Below, piece after piece: positions 9,331 through 19,685 of a stretch of DNA of 64,000 bases (its first letter is position 1; each line of letters begins with the position of its first letter). Made by a program: the position numbers and the translations under genes. Source of the stretch: Acidobacteriota bacterium (GTDB lineage Bacteria; Acidobacteriota; Thermoanaerobaculia; Thermoanaerobaculales; Thermoanaerobaculaceae). Location of the stretch: positions 1 through 64,000 of the forward strand of contig PMLC01000150.1 of assembly GCA_003158745.1 (NCBI GenBank), in the 5' to 3' direction. The notes beneath the pieces were generated by a model, which saw nothing but the letters and a program-made list of their open reading frames with translations, was not told the origin of the DNA and did no database searches.

Positions 9331-10350
9331 GTGGTGACTTTTCCCCTCTTCCTCTTCGTCACCGTCGTTGCCATCGCGTTGGTGTTCGACTTCTTCAACG
9401 GATTCCACGACGCGGCCAACTCGATCGCAACTGTCGTCTCAACGCGGGTGCTCTCGCCCGGGCTCGCGGTAGTCTGGGCCGCGTTCTTCAATTTCGCCGC
9501 AGCGTTCATCTTTCCGCTTAAGGTCGCTTCGACGATCGGCAAGGGCCTAGTTGTCCCGGCAGCAGCCACGGTTTACGTGATCCTGGCTGGCCTAGTTGGT
9601 GCGATCGCATGGGATCTCATCACCTGGTACTTCGGCCTGCCGACGAGCTCGTCCCACGCTCTCATCGGCGGGTACGCCGGCGCCGCGATCGCCAAGGTCG
9701 GTTTTGATGCGATCATCTACTCGGGTTGGATCAAGACGATCGTCTCCATGTTTGTCTCGCCGGTCGTCGGTTTGCTCCTGGGCTTCCTGCTGATGGTCGG
9801 CGTGATGTGGCTATTCCGAAACTCACTGCCTGGCCCCGTGGACCGCTTCTTTCGCCGTGCCCAGCTCGTGTCGGCAGCGCTGTACAGTCTCGGTCACGGC
9901 GGCAACGACGCCCAGAAGACGATGGGCATCATCGCGATCCTGGCCTACTCCTACGAAAAATCTCTTGGTCGGAACCCCACCGACATCCACGTTGCCTTTT
10001 GGATGATCATCGCCTGCCACGCAGCGATCGCGCTCGGCACTCTCTCGGGAGGATGGCGGATTGTCAAGACAATGGGATCCAAGATCACCAAGCTGAAGCC
10101 GATCGGCGGTTTCTGCGCGGAGACCTCTGCCGCTCTCACGCTGTTCGCCAACTCCTATCTCGGCATCCCGGTCTCGACGACCCACACGATCACTGGCGCC
10201 ATTATGGGGGTCGGCGCAACCCAGAGGCTGTCGGCGGTGCGCTGGGGCGTGGCGACTCGCATCATCTGGGCGTGGCTGCTCACCATTCCGTTTTCGGCCC
10301 TGATGGCCGCGCTCACCTTCAAGGCGCTCGGTCTCTTCCTGAACGTCTGA
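9331..10350 (+). CDS. pit: Inorganic phosphate transporter, PiT family
   Basis: FDFFNGFHDAANSIATVVSTRVLSP and GGNDAQKTMGII, GIPVSTTHTITGAIMGVG signatures. Confidence 0.95.
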   Translation: MVTFPLFLFVTVVAIALVFDFFNGFHDAANSIATVVSTRVLSPGLAVVWAAFFNFAAAFIFPLKVASTIGKGLVVPAAATVYVILAGLVGAIAWDLITWYFGLPTSSSHALIGGYAGAAIAKVGFDAIIYSGWIKTIVSMFVSPVVGLLLGFLLMVGVMWLFRNSLPGPVDRFFRRAQLVSAALYSLGHGGNDAQKTMGIIAILAYSYEKSLGRNPTDIHVAFWMIIACHAAIALGTLSGGWRIVKTMGSKITKLKPIGGFCAETSAALTLFANSYLGIPVSTTHTITGAIMGVGATQRLSAVRWGVATRIIWAWLLTIPFSALMAALTFKALGLFLNV

Positions 10351-10357
10351 TCGCGCT

Positions 10358-10381
10358 CGACGGCTGCAGCAGGTGCCGTCG
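10358..10381. terminator. Hairpin between convergent pit and DUF47 genes
   Basis: CGACGGC-TGCAGCAGGT-GCCGTCG, 7-bp stem, in the convergent intergenic gap. Confidence 0.4.
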
Positions 10382-10464
10382 GGGCCTACCTGAGGGAGCA
10401 AGCCGGCCGATGGGCACGCATTTCCTTGAACCGTCGAGCGTTAAGATAGGTCGGCGAGAAAACC

Positions 10465-11088
10465 CTACGAGCTCTTGAGGATGATCGTCTCGATGCTGTC
10501 CGCCACGTCCTCGCAGCGGTCCGTCGCATCCTCGAGGAAGGCGTACAGATCCTTGAGCTTGAGGACTTCGATGGCGTTGGCCGTGTTGGCGAAGAGATCG
10601 CCGAGCGCCTCGCGGTGCAGTACGTCCGCGACGTTCTCGAGGCGGTTGATCTCCACGCAAGCGGCCAACGCCTCCTTGTGTTTCTTGCTGTCGTGGAGGG
10701 ATACGACGGCCTTGTGCACTTCTTCGGCCGAAGTCACCAGCAGACCGGCGAGCGCCTTGAGTTGGGGCGGCACGTGGTCGATGTGGTAGACGACGAGACG
10801 CTGCGCCGCAGCGTCGGCCGAGTCGAGGATGTCGTCCAAGCGAGTCGCGAGCGAGTGGATGTCCTCGCGGTCAAAGGGGGTGATGAAGGTGCTGTTCAGC
10901 TTGGCCAGGGCCTCGTGGGTGATGCGGTCGCCCTCGTGTTCCACCTCCTTCAGCTTCTCGACCTTGGCTTGAAGGTCCGTCAGGTCGTCGAGGATCTCGC
11001 GGAAGAGCGAAACCCCCCGGACGATGTTGGCGGATGCACGGTCAAAGAGATCCAGGAAGTCGACCTTCTTGGGCAGGAACCAGCGCAT
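10465..11088 (-). CDS. DUF47 family PhoU-like protein (Pit accessory)
   Basis: MRWFLPKKVDFLDLFDRASANIVRG...VEHEGDRITHEALAKLNSTFITPFDREDIHSLATRLDDILD. Confidence 0.92.
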   Translation of the reverse strand: MRWFLPKKVDFLDLFDRASANIVRGVSLFREILDDLTDLQAKVEKLKEVEHEGDRITHEALAKLNSTFITPFDREDIHSLATRLDDILDSADAAAQRLVVYHIDHVPPQLKALAGLLVTSAEEVHKAVVSLHDSKKHKEALAACVEINRLENVADVLHREALGDLFANTANAIEVLKLKDLYAFLEDATDRCEDVADSIETIILKSS

Positions 11089-11385
11089 GCGACCCCCGTC
11101 TTGTGCCGGCGCGGCACAAGCGGATTATAGACCCGCCACGCGGGTCGGCTGGCAAACCTCGTGACGGGCGGACCAGGCTCCGAGGGGTCGGAGACCGCTC
11201 CCGCTTCGTGCGGATCAGGGCCGGCTCGATGTTTGGCAAGTGGGGCGGGGGTTCGGCTTCATCAACGCCCTGTGGGCGCGCGAGGAGGTGAGAGAGGAAG
11301 GTGCTCGCACCGCGGTGCCGTGCGCCGCGCTTCGGTTGAATGCGTGGGCTAGTATTGGGAACTTGATGTGGTACCGGGAGGGCGT

Positions 11386-12264
11386 ATGGGGCGATCGAAC
11401 GAGTTTGTCGCGCGTTACCGCTTCACTACGGGTGAAGGACTCCACCTGGCGGACATGGATCCGGCCGATACCGGGCGGCTGATGTCGAAGCAAAAGGCCC
11501 AGGCGGCTCTCGCCAAGGGGATCGAGAAACTCAGTACCCTCCAGGAAAGACTCTATGCTCAAGACCGTTGGGCCGTTTTGCTGGTGTTCCAAGGGATGGA
11601 CGCGGCCGGGAAGGACGGCACGATCAAACATGTCATGTCGGGGGTCAACCCCCAGGGGTGCGAGGTCCACTCGTTCAAGGTGCCGTCCACGGAAGAGCTG
11701 GATCACGACTTTCTCTGGCGCTGCGTGGTGCGCCTGCCGGAACGGGGACGGATCGGGATCTTCAACCGCTCATGCTACGAGGAAGTGCTAGTCGTGCGGG
11801 TGCACCCCGAGCTCCTCGAGCGCCAGCGCCTGCCTTCCGGCCTCGTCGGCCGGCGTATCTGGAAGGAGCGCTTCGAGGACATCAACGCGTTGGAACGCCA
11901 CCTGGCCCGCAACGGGACGCGGATCCTCAAGTTCTTCCTGCACGTGTCGCGCGGTGAGCAGCGCAAGCGGTTTCTGGAGCGGCTCGACACGCCGGAGAAG
12001 AGGTGGAAGTTCTCCTCTGCCGATATCACCGAGCGGCCCCACTGGGACGCCTACATGACGGCGTACGAGGAGATGCTCCGAGGTACAGCCACCCGCAATG
12101 CACCTTGGTACGTTGTTCCCGCCGATCACAAGTGGTTCGCCCATTATGTGGTGGCAGAGGCCGTGATTGCGGCTCTGGAGGAACTCGACCTCGCGTTCCC
12201 GAAGGTCGACAGGGTGCGGGAGAAGGAGCTCAGGAGAGTCCGGACGGAACTCATGGCCGAGTAG
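11386..12264 (+). CDS. ppk2: Polyphosphate kinase 2 family protein
   Basis: LLVFQGMDAAGKDGTIKHVMSGVNPQGCEVHSFKVPSTEELDHDFLWR...GRIGIFNRSCYEEVLVVRVHPE. Confidence 0.92.
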   Translation: MGRSNEFVARYRFTTGEGLHLADMDPADTGRLMSKQKAQAALAKGIEKLSTLQERLYAQDRWAVLLVFQGMDAAGKDGTIKHVMSGVNPQGCEVHSFKVPSTEELDHDFLWRCVVRLPERGRIGIFNRSCYEEVLVVRVHPELLERQRLPSGLVGRRIWKERFEDINALERHLARNGTRILKFFLHVSRGEQRKRFLERLDTPEKRWKFSSADITERPHWDAYMTAYEEMLRGTATRNAPWYVVPADHKWFAHYVVAEAVIAALEELDLAFPKVDRVREKELRRVRTELMAE

Positions 12265-12292
12265 CCCGTCCTGAGCGCGGGCGCCGTCTCGC

Positions 12293-14165
12293 TCAGACTG
12301 GTTCCGGCAAGGAGTCTGGACCGAGGGGCGCTGGCCGGGCGGATTCCCTCAGTGTGGTGGTGGCGGCTCGACGCATGGTCTGGTGGAATGCGAAAAACTG
12401 CTCTGCGCCGTCTCGCCCCATATAGCGCTCGAGCAGCTTTCGCTGGGTGGACACGAGGTCAACCACCACGAGTGCGTCCACGACGTCGGAAAAATCGCGG
12501 TCTACGTTGAAACACGCGATTCGACCGCCGATGTGCAGGTACTGTCGAACCAGCACCGGGATCCCGCGTCCTCCCTCAATGTCGGCAACCATCTCCGACA
12601 GGTCCTCGAGGCCACGGAGCGAATCGACAACGGCCTCCAGATCCAGTCCGCGTGGTGTGCGCATCGGGAACGGCCGGCGAGGACGCACCGACGGCAGCAA
12701 CGCGCCGTCGTTCGCCGCGCTGCCGAGGTAGCGCACCATCAGTTCCCGAGATACCTGTCCATACTCCTGGCTGATGCTCACCGGGCCAAATACGTAACGG
12801 TAGCGAGGGTTGCGGACCACGAAAGCGCCGATCCCCTGCCAGAGGAGGAGAAGCGCGGAGTGAGAGCGTTGATAATCCGGATGGATGGATGAACGAGCGA
12901 CCCAACTCCAGAGCCTGGTGGATCCGCGTGACGCCCTCAGTGCCGAAACGGAAAAGGGTGCTGGTGTACAGGCCAGCCATCCCGTGCCTTTGGAGAACGA
13001 CATCGGTCTGCCCGAGCCGGTACGCACCGGCAACAGCACCGGCCCTGGAGTCCCAGAGGCAGAGGTGCAGATACTCCTGGTCGAATCGGTCGAGGTCTCG
13101 CGCACGACCAGTACCTTCGCCTGCAGCTCGGAAAGTGGCCTCTCGCCCTCGTCCGATCTCCAAGAGGAGGTTTGGGATTTCACCCGCGCGCGCCAGCAGA
13201 ACGCGAAAACCGCCACCGTGGGCGAGCGTCGCCTCCGGAGGCAGAGCTTCCACCTCGCACTTCAACGTCGCAGCAGGAACCGGGCTCGCGATCCGTTGCC
13301 GGAAACGGCGAGGTGGAGAGGGCGCCACCGGCGCACCTTGATAGGCGAGCAACTGGGTCCGACCTTGCACCGAACCGATAAGTCTCTCGTCGCTGTCCAG
13401 CTCTGCAAAAGAGTCCGGGAGGACCGGCCGGCCAACCACCAGTTTGAGCAAGCGTCCACTCTGCTTCAGGAGTTGGCGCGGGAGCAAGGCGGTCCGGAGT
13501 CTCGGGTGAAGCAATCCCGCAAGCTGAAAGAGCGCGCCGTTGCGCCCGGGGAAGAAGATCGGGACGATCGTGGCGCCGGTGCGCCGGGCGAGGCGCACGA
13601 CCGTGGCGCTCCACGGCGGGTCATCGACCGTGCCGCGGCGCAGGTCGAAACTCGCGACTTCGCCGGTCGGGAAGACGGCGAGTAGCCCCCCGTTTTCGAG
13701 AAACTCAACGGCACGGCGGAGACCACCAAGGTTGCGCGAGGCGGCGCCGCGTCCCCCGAAGGGATCCACAGGTATGAAAAGACCCTGCAACTCGGGGATG
13801 AGCGAAAGGAATTGATTGCCCATCACCCGGACGTCGGGCCGAACCGTCGAGAGCGCCCAAGCGAGGACGAGGCCTTCGGCCCCACCAAAGGGGTGGTTGG
13901 CGACAACCACCACCGGACCGAGTCTCGGGATGCGGGAGAGGTCGGCGGGAGCAACGTCGCAGCTAATGCCGAGATGGCTGAGGGCGCGCTCGAGGAACTC
14001 CGAGTCGCTGGAGCGAGAGATAGCACGGTATCTCTTCTGCAAGGAGGCAAGACCGCTGACGGCGTCGATCGCCGCCGCGACCAACCGGCCGCCTGGGGGC
14101 AAACGGCCGTCCAGGATTCTGGAGACGGAGAAAACCCTGGTCGGGACTTGCAGATCTTGGGCCAT
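12293..14165 (-). pseudogene. Lysophospholipid acyltransferase + GNAT/hemolysin-type acyltransferase fusion, frameshifted at a (GGAT)3 repeat
   Basis: Frame 1: MAQDLQVPTRVF...VVVVANHPFGGAEG...FPTGEVASF...ALELGRSFIHP; continues in the frame of ORF 12293..13216 as DYQRSHSALLLLWQGIGAFVVRNPRYRYVFGPVSISQEY. Confidence 0.8.
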
Positions 14166-14470
14166 GCGCACCCCTGCCCGACAGTCTGTCCAGTGTGATG
14201 TGAGAGGAGGCGAAAGTGGCGTGAGGACCGCGTGAACATCCAAACAGGCTGACGGTGTTCTAGGGGTTCGCGCAAGGGGTTTTGCCTTCACGGCGATTTC
14301 ACACCTTTCCACAATTCTTGGGAGGGCGTACGGTTCACGCCAGCCGAGTCAGGCGAGGGTTGGCGCACGTCCCACCGGAGGACCGGGGCTACCTGCGGCT
14401 GATCGTGCAGCTAAACTGTGGTTGACGTGAGCGAGGAGGCGCCGAGGCGGTCCTCCGTGGTCGACTGAGC

Positions 14471-16054
14471 ATGAGCGAGAAGCAAACCCAACCCGTGCCG
14501 CTCGATGCAATGAGCGAAGAGCTGACGTTTCCCGTACGCGTCGCTTGCATCGACGTGGGCTCCAACGCGCTCCGGTACGTGGCCGCCGAGTTCCGCGCGC
14601 CGGACAAGTACCGGATCGTCGAGCAGGAGCGTGCTGCCGTGCGTCTCGGGCACGACGTCTTCCTGACCGGCCGCCTCACCGGCGGGGCCATCGACGCGGC
14701 GGTGGCTGCCCTGACCGCATTCGCGAAGCGCATGCGGGACGCGAATGTCGACGTCTACCGGGGCGTCGCGACCAGCGCCGTGCGGGAGAGCTCGAACGCT
14801 CGGGAGTTCCTGCAGCGCGTGCACGAGGAGGCCGGCCTCGATCTCGAGGTGATCTCCGGCTCAGAGGAGGCGCGGCTCGTCCATGTTGCAGTCCAGCACG
14901 TCGTCGACCTTGCCGGCCGCGACTGGATCGTTGTGGATGTCGGCGGGGGCAGCGTCGAAGTCCTCCTTGTCGATGGCAGCGGAATCCGGTGGAGCGAATC
15001 GCACACAATGGGCTCAGTACGCCTCCTGGAGGAACTCTCGGAGGCCGGCGAGGAGCCGGGCCGCTTCCGCCGCCTGCTGGAGGAGTACACGGCGACGCTG
15101 CGGCTGCCCCCTGCGGCTCAGTTTCGGCGGCCTGGCGGCTTTATTGCGACGGGCGGAAACGCAGAGACGCTTGCCCAACTCGCCGGAACCGAGGGTGGGC
15201 CGGGAAAGCCCTCTGTGCTGACCCTCGAAGCGACGAGGACGATCATCGAGAAGCTGTCCAAGCTCTCGTACCGCCAGCGCGTCGAGGAGTTGGGATTGCG
15301 CGAGGACCGCGCAGATGTCGTGCTTCCGGCCGCTCTCGTTTATGAACGGCTCGCACAGCTCTCGGGCGCCTCCTCGATGATCGTCCCCGGTGTTGGGATC
15401 AAGGAGGGTGTCCTGTACGACGTCGTCGAGGCCGTGACCACGCAGCGCGCTCACGCAGACAGGCAGGAGCGCGAGCTTGTCACCGCTCTGGTTGCCATAG
15501 GTCGACGCTTCATGTTTGACGAAGCGCATGCGTCTCAGGTGGCGAAACACTCCCTGTCGTTGTTCGACCAGCTGCAGGAACTGCACAAGCTCGACAGATC
15601 GGACCGCAAAATCCTCCAGGCTGCTGCCTGGCTCCACGACATCGGTGGATATATCAGTTACAAGCGTCACCACAAGCACTCGATGTACCTGATCGCGCAG
15701 TCCGAACTGCCAGGCCTCTCGGACGCGGAGGTCGCGCTCGCCGCGAGCGTCGCGCGCTACCACCGGAAGAGCGAGCCGGCTCCAAGCCACGACGAGTTCG
15801 CCGGCATGAAAGCGGCCGACCAGAGACGGGTCCTTGCGCTGGCCGCTATTCTCCGGCTGGCAGACGCCCTCGACCGTGAACACCTTGAGCGCGTGCGAGC
15901 CGTCAGCGTGGAGGTGAAGGGCGGGGATGTGGTGCTTCGTCTTGAGGGCAAGGGTGATTTGCTTCTCGAGAAGTGGGCGCTGAAACGTAAGGCGCCGATG
16001 TTCGAGCGGGTTTACGAGCGCAAGGTGCGCGTCCGCAACGGCGGAGGAGACTGA
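14471..16054 (+). CDS. ppx: Ppx/GppA family exopolyphosphatase
   Basis: VACIDVGSNALRYVAAEF...VDVGGGSVEVLLVDG...MGSVRLLEEL and C-terminal HD-like domain (AAWLHDIGGYISYKRHHKHS). Confidence 0.92.
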   Translation: MSEKQTQPVPLDAMSEELTFPVRVACIDVGSNALRYVAAEFRAPDKYRIVEQERAAVRLGHDVFLTGRLTGGAIDAAVAALTAFAKRMRDANVDVYRGVATSAVRESSNAREFLQRVHEEAGLDLEVISGSEEARLVHVAVQHVVDLAGRDWIVVDVGGGSVEVLLVDGSGIRWSESHTMGSVRLLEELSEAGEEPGRFRRLLEEYTATLRLPPAAQFRRPGGFIATGGNAETLAQLAGTEGGPGKPSVLTLEATRTIIEKLSKLSYRQRVEELGLREDRADVVLPAALVYERLAQLSGASSMIVPGVGIKEGVLYDVVEAVTTQRAHADRQERELVTALVAIGRRFMFDEAHASQVAKHSLSLFDQLQELHKLDRSDRKILQAAAWLHDIGGYISYKRHHKHSMYLIAQSELPGLSDAEVALAASVARYHRKSEPAPSHDEFAGMKAADQRRVLALAAILRLADALDREHLERVRAVSVEVKGGDVVLRLEGKGDLLLEKWALKRKAPMFERVYERKVRVRNGGGD

Positions 16055-16087
16055 CACAGTCCGGCAATGCCGGAGGGAGAACAGATC

Positions 16088-16480
16088 ATGGCCATGACGC
16101 GACGTACCACCAAGAGACAGGCTACAGGGAACGCCGCGGCCGTTGCGAATCGTCCGACCGCGGGGATTCGCTCGACACGGCGAGCCGGCGCAGCAACCAG
16201 GGGTCGGGCATTGCCGGCCGAGCAGCTCGTCACGGGCATTTTGGATGTGAAGAAGGCCCTCGACGAGGCTGTTGCTCAGTTCTCGGCCCGGGTCAGCGGC
16301 CAGCTCGGCGAGGTGTTGCGGGCTCTTGAGGGCCGCGAGCCGGCCGCGAAAGGCACGATCAAAGCTCTGGTTGAGCGGGTGCGGGAGCTCAAACTCAAGC
16401 CGGAGAAAGGACGCCTGAAGGACCTGATGCGCCTGCACGACCTTGCCGAGGACCTGGTCGACATGCTGCCCAGGCGGTGA
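16088..16480 (+). CDS. Small protein with basic N-terminus and helical C-terminus, unknown function
   Basis: MAMTRRTTKRQATGNAAAVANRPTAGIRSTRRAGAATRGR...; directly 3' of ppx and 5' of the phosphoesterase, same strand. Confidence 0.6.
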   Translation: MAMTRRTTKRQATGNAAAVANRPTAGIRSTRRAGAATRGRALPAEQLVTGILDVKKALDEAVAQFSARVSGQLGEVLRALEGREPAAKGTIKALVERVRELKLKPEKGRLKDLMRLHDLAEDLVDMLPRR

Positions 16481-16498
16481 CCCAAAAGCCCCAACGCG

Positions 16499-17179
16499 AT
16501 GCGCATCGCCGTCCTCTCGGACATTCACGCGAACCTCGAGGCGCTCGAGGCGGCGCTCGCCGATCTCGAAGATCGTGAGGCCGAGACCGTACTGGTCGCC
16601 GGCGATCTCGTCGGGGACGGGCCAGACCCAGCAGGCGTGGTGAAACTCTTGCGAACGAGGACGTTTGCCACCATCCGGGGCAACGTCGACAACAAGGTCG
16701 TCGCCACGGCGGCACTCCCCGAGGCACAACAAGCTGTGCTGCTGGAAAAGAAGAAGAGGGCCGATCTGGTCCGGACCGCCAGACAGCTCGGCCGCACCAA
16801 CCTGAGGTGGCTTGAGAGACTGCCCACCGCACTCACGCTGCGGTTCGAGGGAAAAGTGCTGCAGCTCGTTCATGGCTCACCGTTGGGCGACACCGACTAC
16901 ATCTTCCCGAGCCTCACCTCGAGGGCGCTTGCAGCGAAGTTGGGTTCCAACCAGCCCGACGTGCTGGTGTGCGGCCACTCCCACATCCCGTTCGCCAGGC
17001 GCATTCGCGGCGTGACGGTTGTCAACGCCGGCTCTGTTGGCCGTCCTGTCGACGGGGACCCTCGCGGTTCCTACGCTCTTGTGGAGATCGAACGGGACCA
17101 GCCTCCGCGGGCGCGGATCGTGCGCTTTTCGTACCCCTTCGAGAGATCCCGCGCGCGGATCATTCCAAGACAAGGTTGA
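16499..17179 (+). CDS. Metallophosphoesterase (YfcE/MJ0936-like)
   Basis: MRIAVLSDIHANLEALEAAL...VAGDLVGDGPDP...RGNVDNKV...VHGSP...VCGHSHIPF...NAGSVGRP. Confidence 0.92.
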   Translation: MRIAVLSDIHANLEALEAALADLEDREAETVLVAGDLVGDGPDPAGVVKLLRTRTFATIRGNVDNKVVATAALPEAQQAVLLEKKKRADLVRTARQLGRTNLRWLERLPTALTLRFEGKVLQLVHGSPLGDTDYIFPSLTSRALAAKLGSNQPDVLVCGHSHIPFARRIRGVTVVNAGSVGRPVDGDPRGSYALVEIERDQPPRARIVRFSYPFERSRARIIPRQG

Positions 17180-17219
17180 AGACGTGATCCTCGAATCGAC
17201 CGCCGCTCTGCGGGAGGGC

Positions 17220-17969
17220 TCACGCGCTGAGTGCGATCCGCACTGCGAGCTCTTCCCAGAGTCCCGCAAACGCCTGCGCCGCCTCGCTCACCGGGGCGTA
17301 CGTCAGGAGTGGGGCTCGGTGAAGCCCCATCTTCTCAACCACACTGGCTGCGGGGATGGTGGCTCGAAGGAAACTCTCATCGGCGTGACACCACTCGAGA
17401 GCCTCCCTGTGCATCGTTTTTCGCCGGTCCACCATGGAGAGAAAGGGCAACACCAGAAGGTCGCGCTTGCCAACCTTCGCTGCGAACGAGCGTACCTGAT
17501 CGAGGCTTCGAAGCGAGAGTGTGGTTGGGATGACCGGCACCAGCAGCGCGTCGGCGGCACGCAGCACGCTCTCACTCGCCAGCGACACCGACGGAGGGCA
17601 GTCGAGAATGACCGCGTCGTACTCGTCGGCCAGTGGGGCAAGCTTGAGAGCGAGCCGTTTGGCAGGACCCCGGCGGCCATCGAGGTCGAGGTCAAAGCGG
17701 CGATACGAGAAATCGGCCGGCAGCAGGTCGAGGTTGTCGAAATCCGTTCCGCGGATCCAACGCCGGAGTTCGGCCGACCGTCGCAGCAGCTTCCGTCCTC
17801 CACCCTTGACCTTCGGCTTGACCCGAAAGTAGAAGCTGGCTGCACCCTGAGGGTCCAGATCCCAGAGCAGAGTGCGCCACCCCTCTGCTGCGGCCAGGGC
17901 AGCGAGGTTCACCGCGGCTGCCGTCTTCCCTACGCCCCCCTTGATCGTCCACACGGCCACGACGCGCAT
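17220..17969 (-). CDS. ParA-family ATPase
   Basis: MRVVAVWTIKGGVGKTAAAVNLAALAAAEGWRTLLWDLDPQGAAS; deviant Walker A KGGVGKT, DCPPS motif. Confidence 0.93.
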   Translation of the reverse strand: MRVVAVWTIKGGVGKTAAAVNLAALAAAEGWRTLLWDLDPQGAASFYFRVKPKVKGGGRKLLRRSAELRRWIRGTDFDNLDLLPADFSYRRFDLDLDGRRGPAKRLALKLAPLADEYDAVILDCPPSVSLASESVLRAADALLVPVIPTTLSLRSLDQVRSFAAKVGKRDLLVLPFLSMVDRRKTMHREALEWCHADESFLRATIPAASVVEKMGLHRAPLLTYAPVSEAAQAFAGLWEELAVRIALSA

Positions 17970-19516
17970 CACTCGCCTCCGCGTCCCTGGACCAGGTGCA
18001 CGAACCGACGCCTGACATTGGGCGAAGCGAACGTCGCAAGGCGGGCCAGAACCCTCTCCGCTTCGGCCGTTTGCCGGCGCTCGAGCTCGGCCACCAGACG
18101 GCCCATCGTAAGAAGCGTGGCGGCGCCCGCCCCCCCACGCAGCACCTCGTCGGCAAGGCCGGCCAGTCGCTCGCGCTGGAGCCACGCGTCGTGGTAATTG
18201 CCGAGGCTGTCCTGCACGAGTTTGAGTTCGGCGACCAGGGCGCCAGTCGCTTCGGCATGCCACAGGCTCGAAAAGAACTCGAGGAGGTATCGGAGCTTCT
18301 TGGCGTCGATCCGCAGCCGGTGCAGCTCGGCCGCCGGGGCATTCGGCTCAAGGGCGGCGGCGCACGACGAGAGCCGGCGGTACGCCTGCAGGACATGCTT
18401 GGATGCAACCTCCGCGACGGGGACGGCGCCGAGTTCACCCCCCAGGAGACGACGGCGCAGGAGCCTCTTCCAGCCTCGCAGCAAGGCTGCAAACCGCGTG
18501 GACTCGAGAACCGCGACGAGATCCCGGTGTGCGACCTCCCGCTCCGCGCGCAGAAGTTGGCTCACTGGGGCGAGCACGTCGCCATGCTCTTGCGTGAACG
18601 ACAACCGACGGTGCGCGATCTCGAGCAGGAACACGTCGAGGTCGCGGCACGGGTTCGTGGCCGTGGCCAACCAGCGGAACTCCTCCGCGAAAGGCGCCAC
18701 CACGTCGACGGGAAGCACATCCATAAGCTGGCCAATGCAAGTCCGCGTCCGGCGTGTCGCCACCCGGAGATCGTGGAGGAACTCCGTGTCAAGATTGCGC
18801 ACGGTTCCGGCCACGTTTGCCTCCAGCGTCGAGATCAACTGCGCCAAGATGCGACGCACCGCGTGCTCGGCCGGTTCGGCCGGACGAAGCAAGACCGTCA
18901 CCTTGGAGCTGTAGTCTCCCGGCTCGCGGTCCGCGGCCGCGGCCGCCTCGACGAGCCCGTCATCACCGCGAGCTTCCACCCCGGCGAGTGCGCGCAGACG
19001 GTCGGCGACGCTTTCGCCGGCCGCAGCGTAGCCGAGCAGGGGCTCCACGGTTATGCGGCGGTGTCGAGAGCCGGATGGTGCCCCATCGCGCAACGGCTGG
19101 ACGCTGTCGAACCAGATCCGTACCAGGGTTTTCCCTTCTCCGTCGAGGATGCGCAGCAGGCGCCGCTGGACGCTCGCTTCGCCGACGACGAGCAGCGCTC
19201 GCTCACCCGCAGCGGCGCCTACCTGACGTCGCAGCGGACCCTCCGGAAGGTCTTGAGCGAACGCGACCCCACGATGAAGCGGGGCTCGCCGGGGTGGTCG
19301 GTCGTCCCCGGGCTCCCAGCGAGCGAACGTCCGATCGCCTTCGATCTCCAGAGTGAGACGACCGCCGTGCCGCCACAACCCCCAGTCGAATGTGTCGAGG
19401 TGCCGCCGGAGGATCCTGTGCAGCGCCGCCGCCGCAATGGAGCAATTAGGGGCGAGAACTTGAGCAATGCGCCTCACCGCGACTCTACCGACCACCTGGA
19501 ACTGATATGAGGTCAA
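17969..19516 (-). CDS. CHAD domain protein, possible CYTH-like N-terminal domain
   Basis: FLHDLRVATRRTRTCIGQL...NPCRDLDVFLLEI...LHRLRIDAKKLRYLLEFF; stop overlaps the parA-like start by 1 nt. Confidence 0.88.
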   Translation of the reverse strand: MTSYQFQVVGRVAVRRIAQVLAPNCSIAAAALHRILRRHLDTFDWGLWRHGGRLTLEIEGDRTFARWEPGDDRPPRRAPLHRGVAFAQDLPEGPLRRQVGAAAGERALLVVGEASVQRRLLRILDGEGKTLVRIWFDSVQPLRDGAPSGSRHRRITVEPLLGYAAAGESVADRLRALAGVEARGDDGLVEAAAAADREPGDYSSKVTVLLRPAEPAEHAVRRILAQLISTLEANVAGTVRNLDTEFLHDLRVATRRTRTCIGQLMDVLPVDVVAPFAEEFRWLATATNPCRDLDVFLLEIAHRRLSFTQEHGDVLAPVSQLLRAEREVAHRDLVAVLESTRFAALLRGWKRLLRRRLLGGELGAVPVAEVASKHVLQAYRRLSSCAAALEPNAPAAELHRLRIDAKKLRYLLEFFSSLWHAEATGALVAELKLVQDSLGNYHDAWLQRERLAGLADEVLRGGAGAATLLTMGRLVAELERRQTAEAERVLARLATFASPNVRRRFVHLVQGRGGE

Positions 19517-19685
19517 GCTGCCTCACTCGGCCAACGCTGAGCGTCTCGTTCTTCGCTGTATGCTCGGCCTTCTTGTATCATTCTAATGCACGAAGTGGGC
19601 ATGGCATGAGGTTCGGATGACCAGAATCAGACCGTCTTCAGGATGCGCCGCCGCGTTTCGGCGAGCGGAGCGCTAGTGTAGTGAC

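Noticed and set aside
15014-16873. 619-aa minus-strand ORF
   Set aside because: Antisense to ppx, the small basic protein and the phosphoesterase; no recognisable motif.
17019-19510. 392-aa and 504-aa plus-strand ORFs
   Set aside because: Antisense to ParA and CHAD genes, both with strong family signatures.
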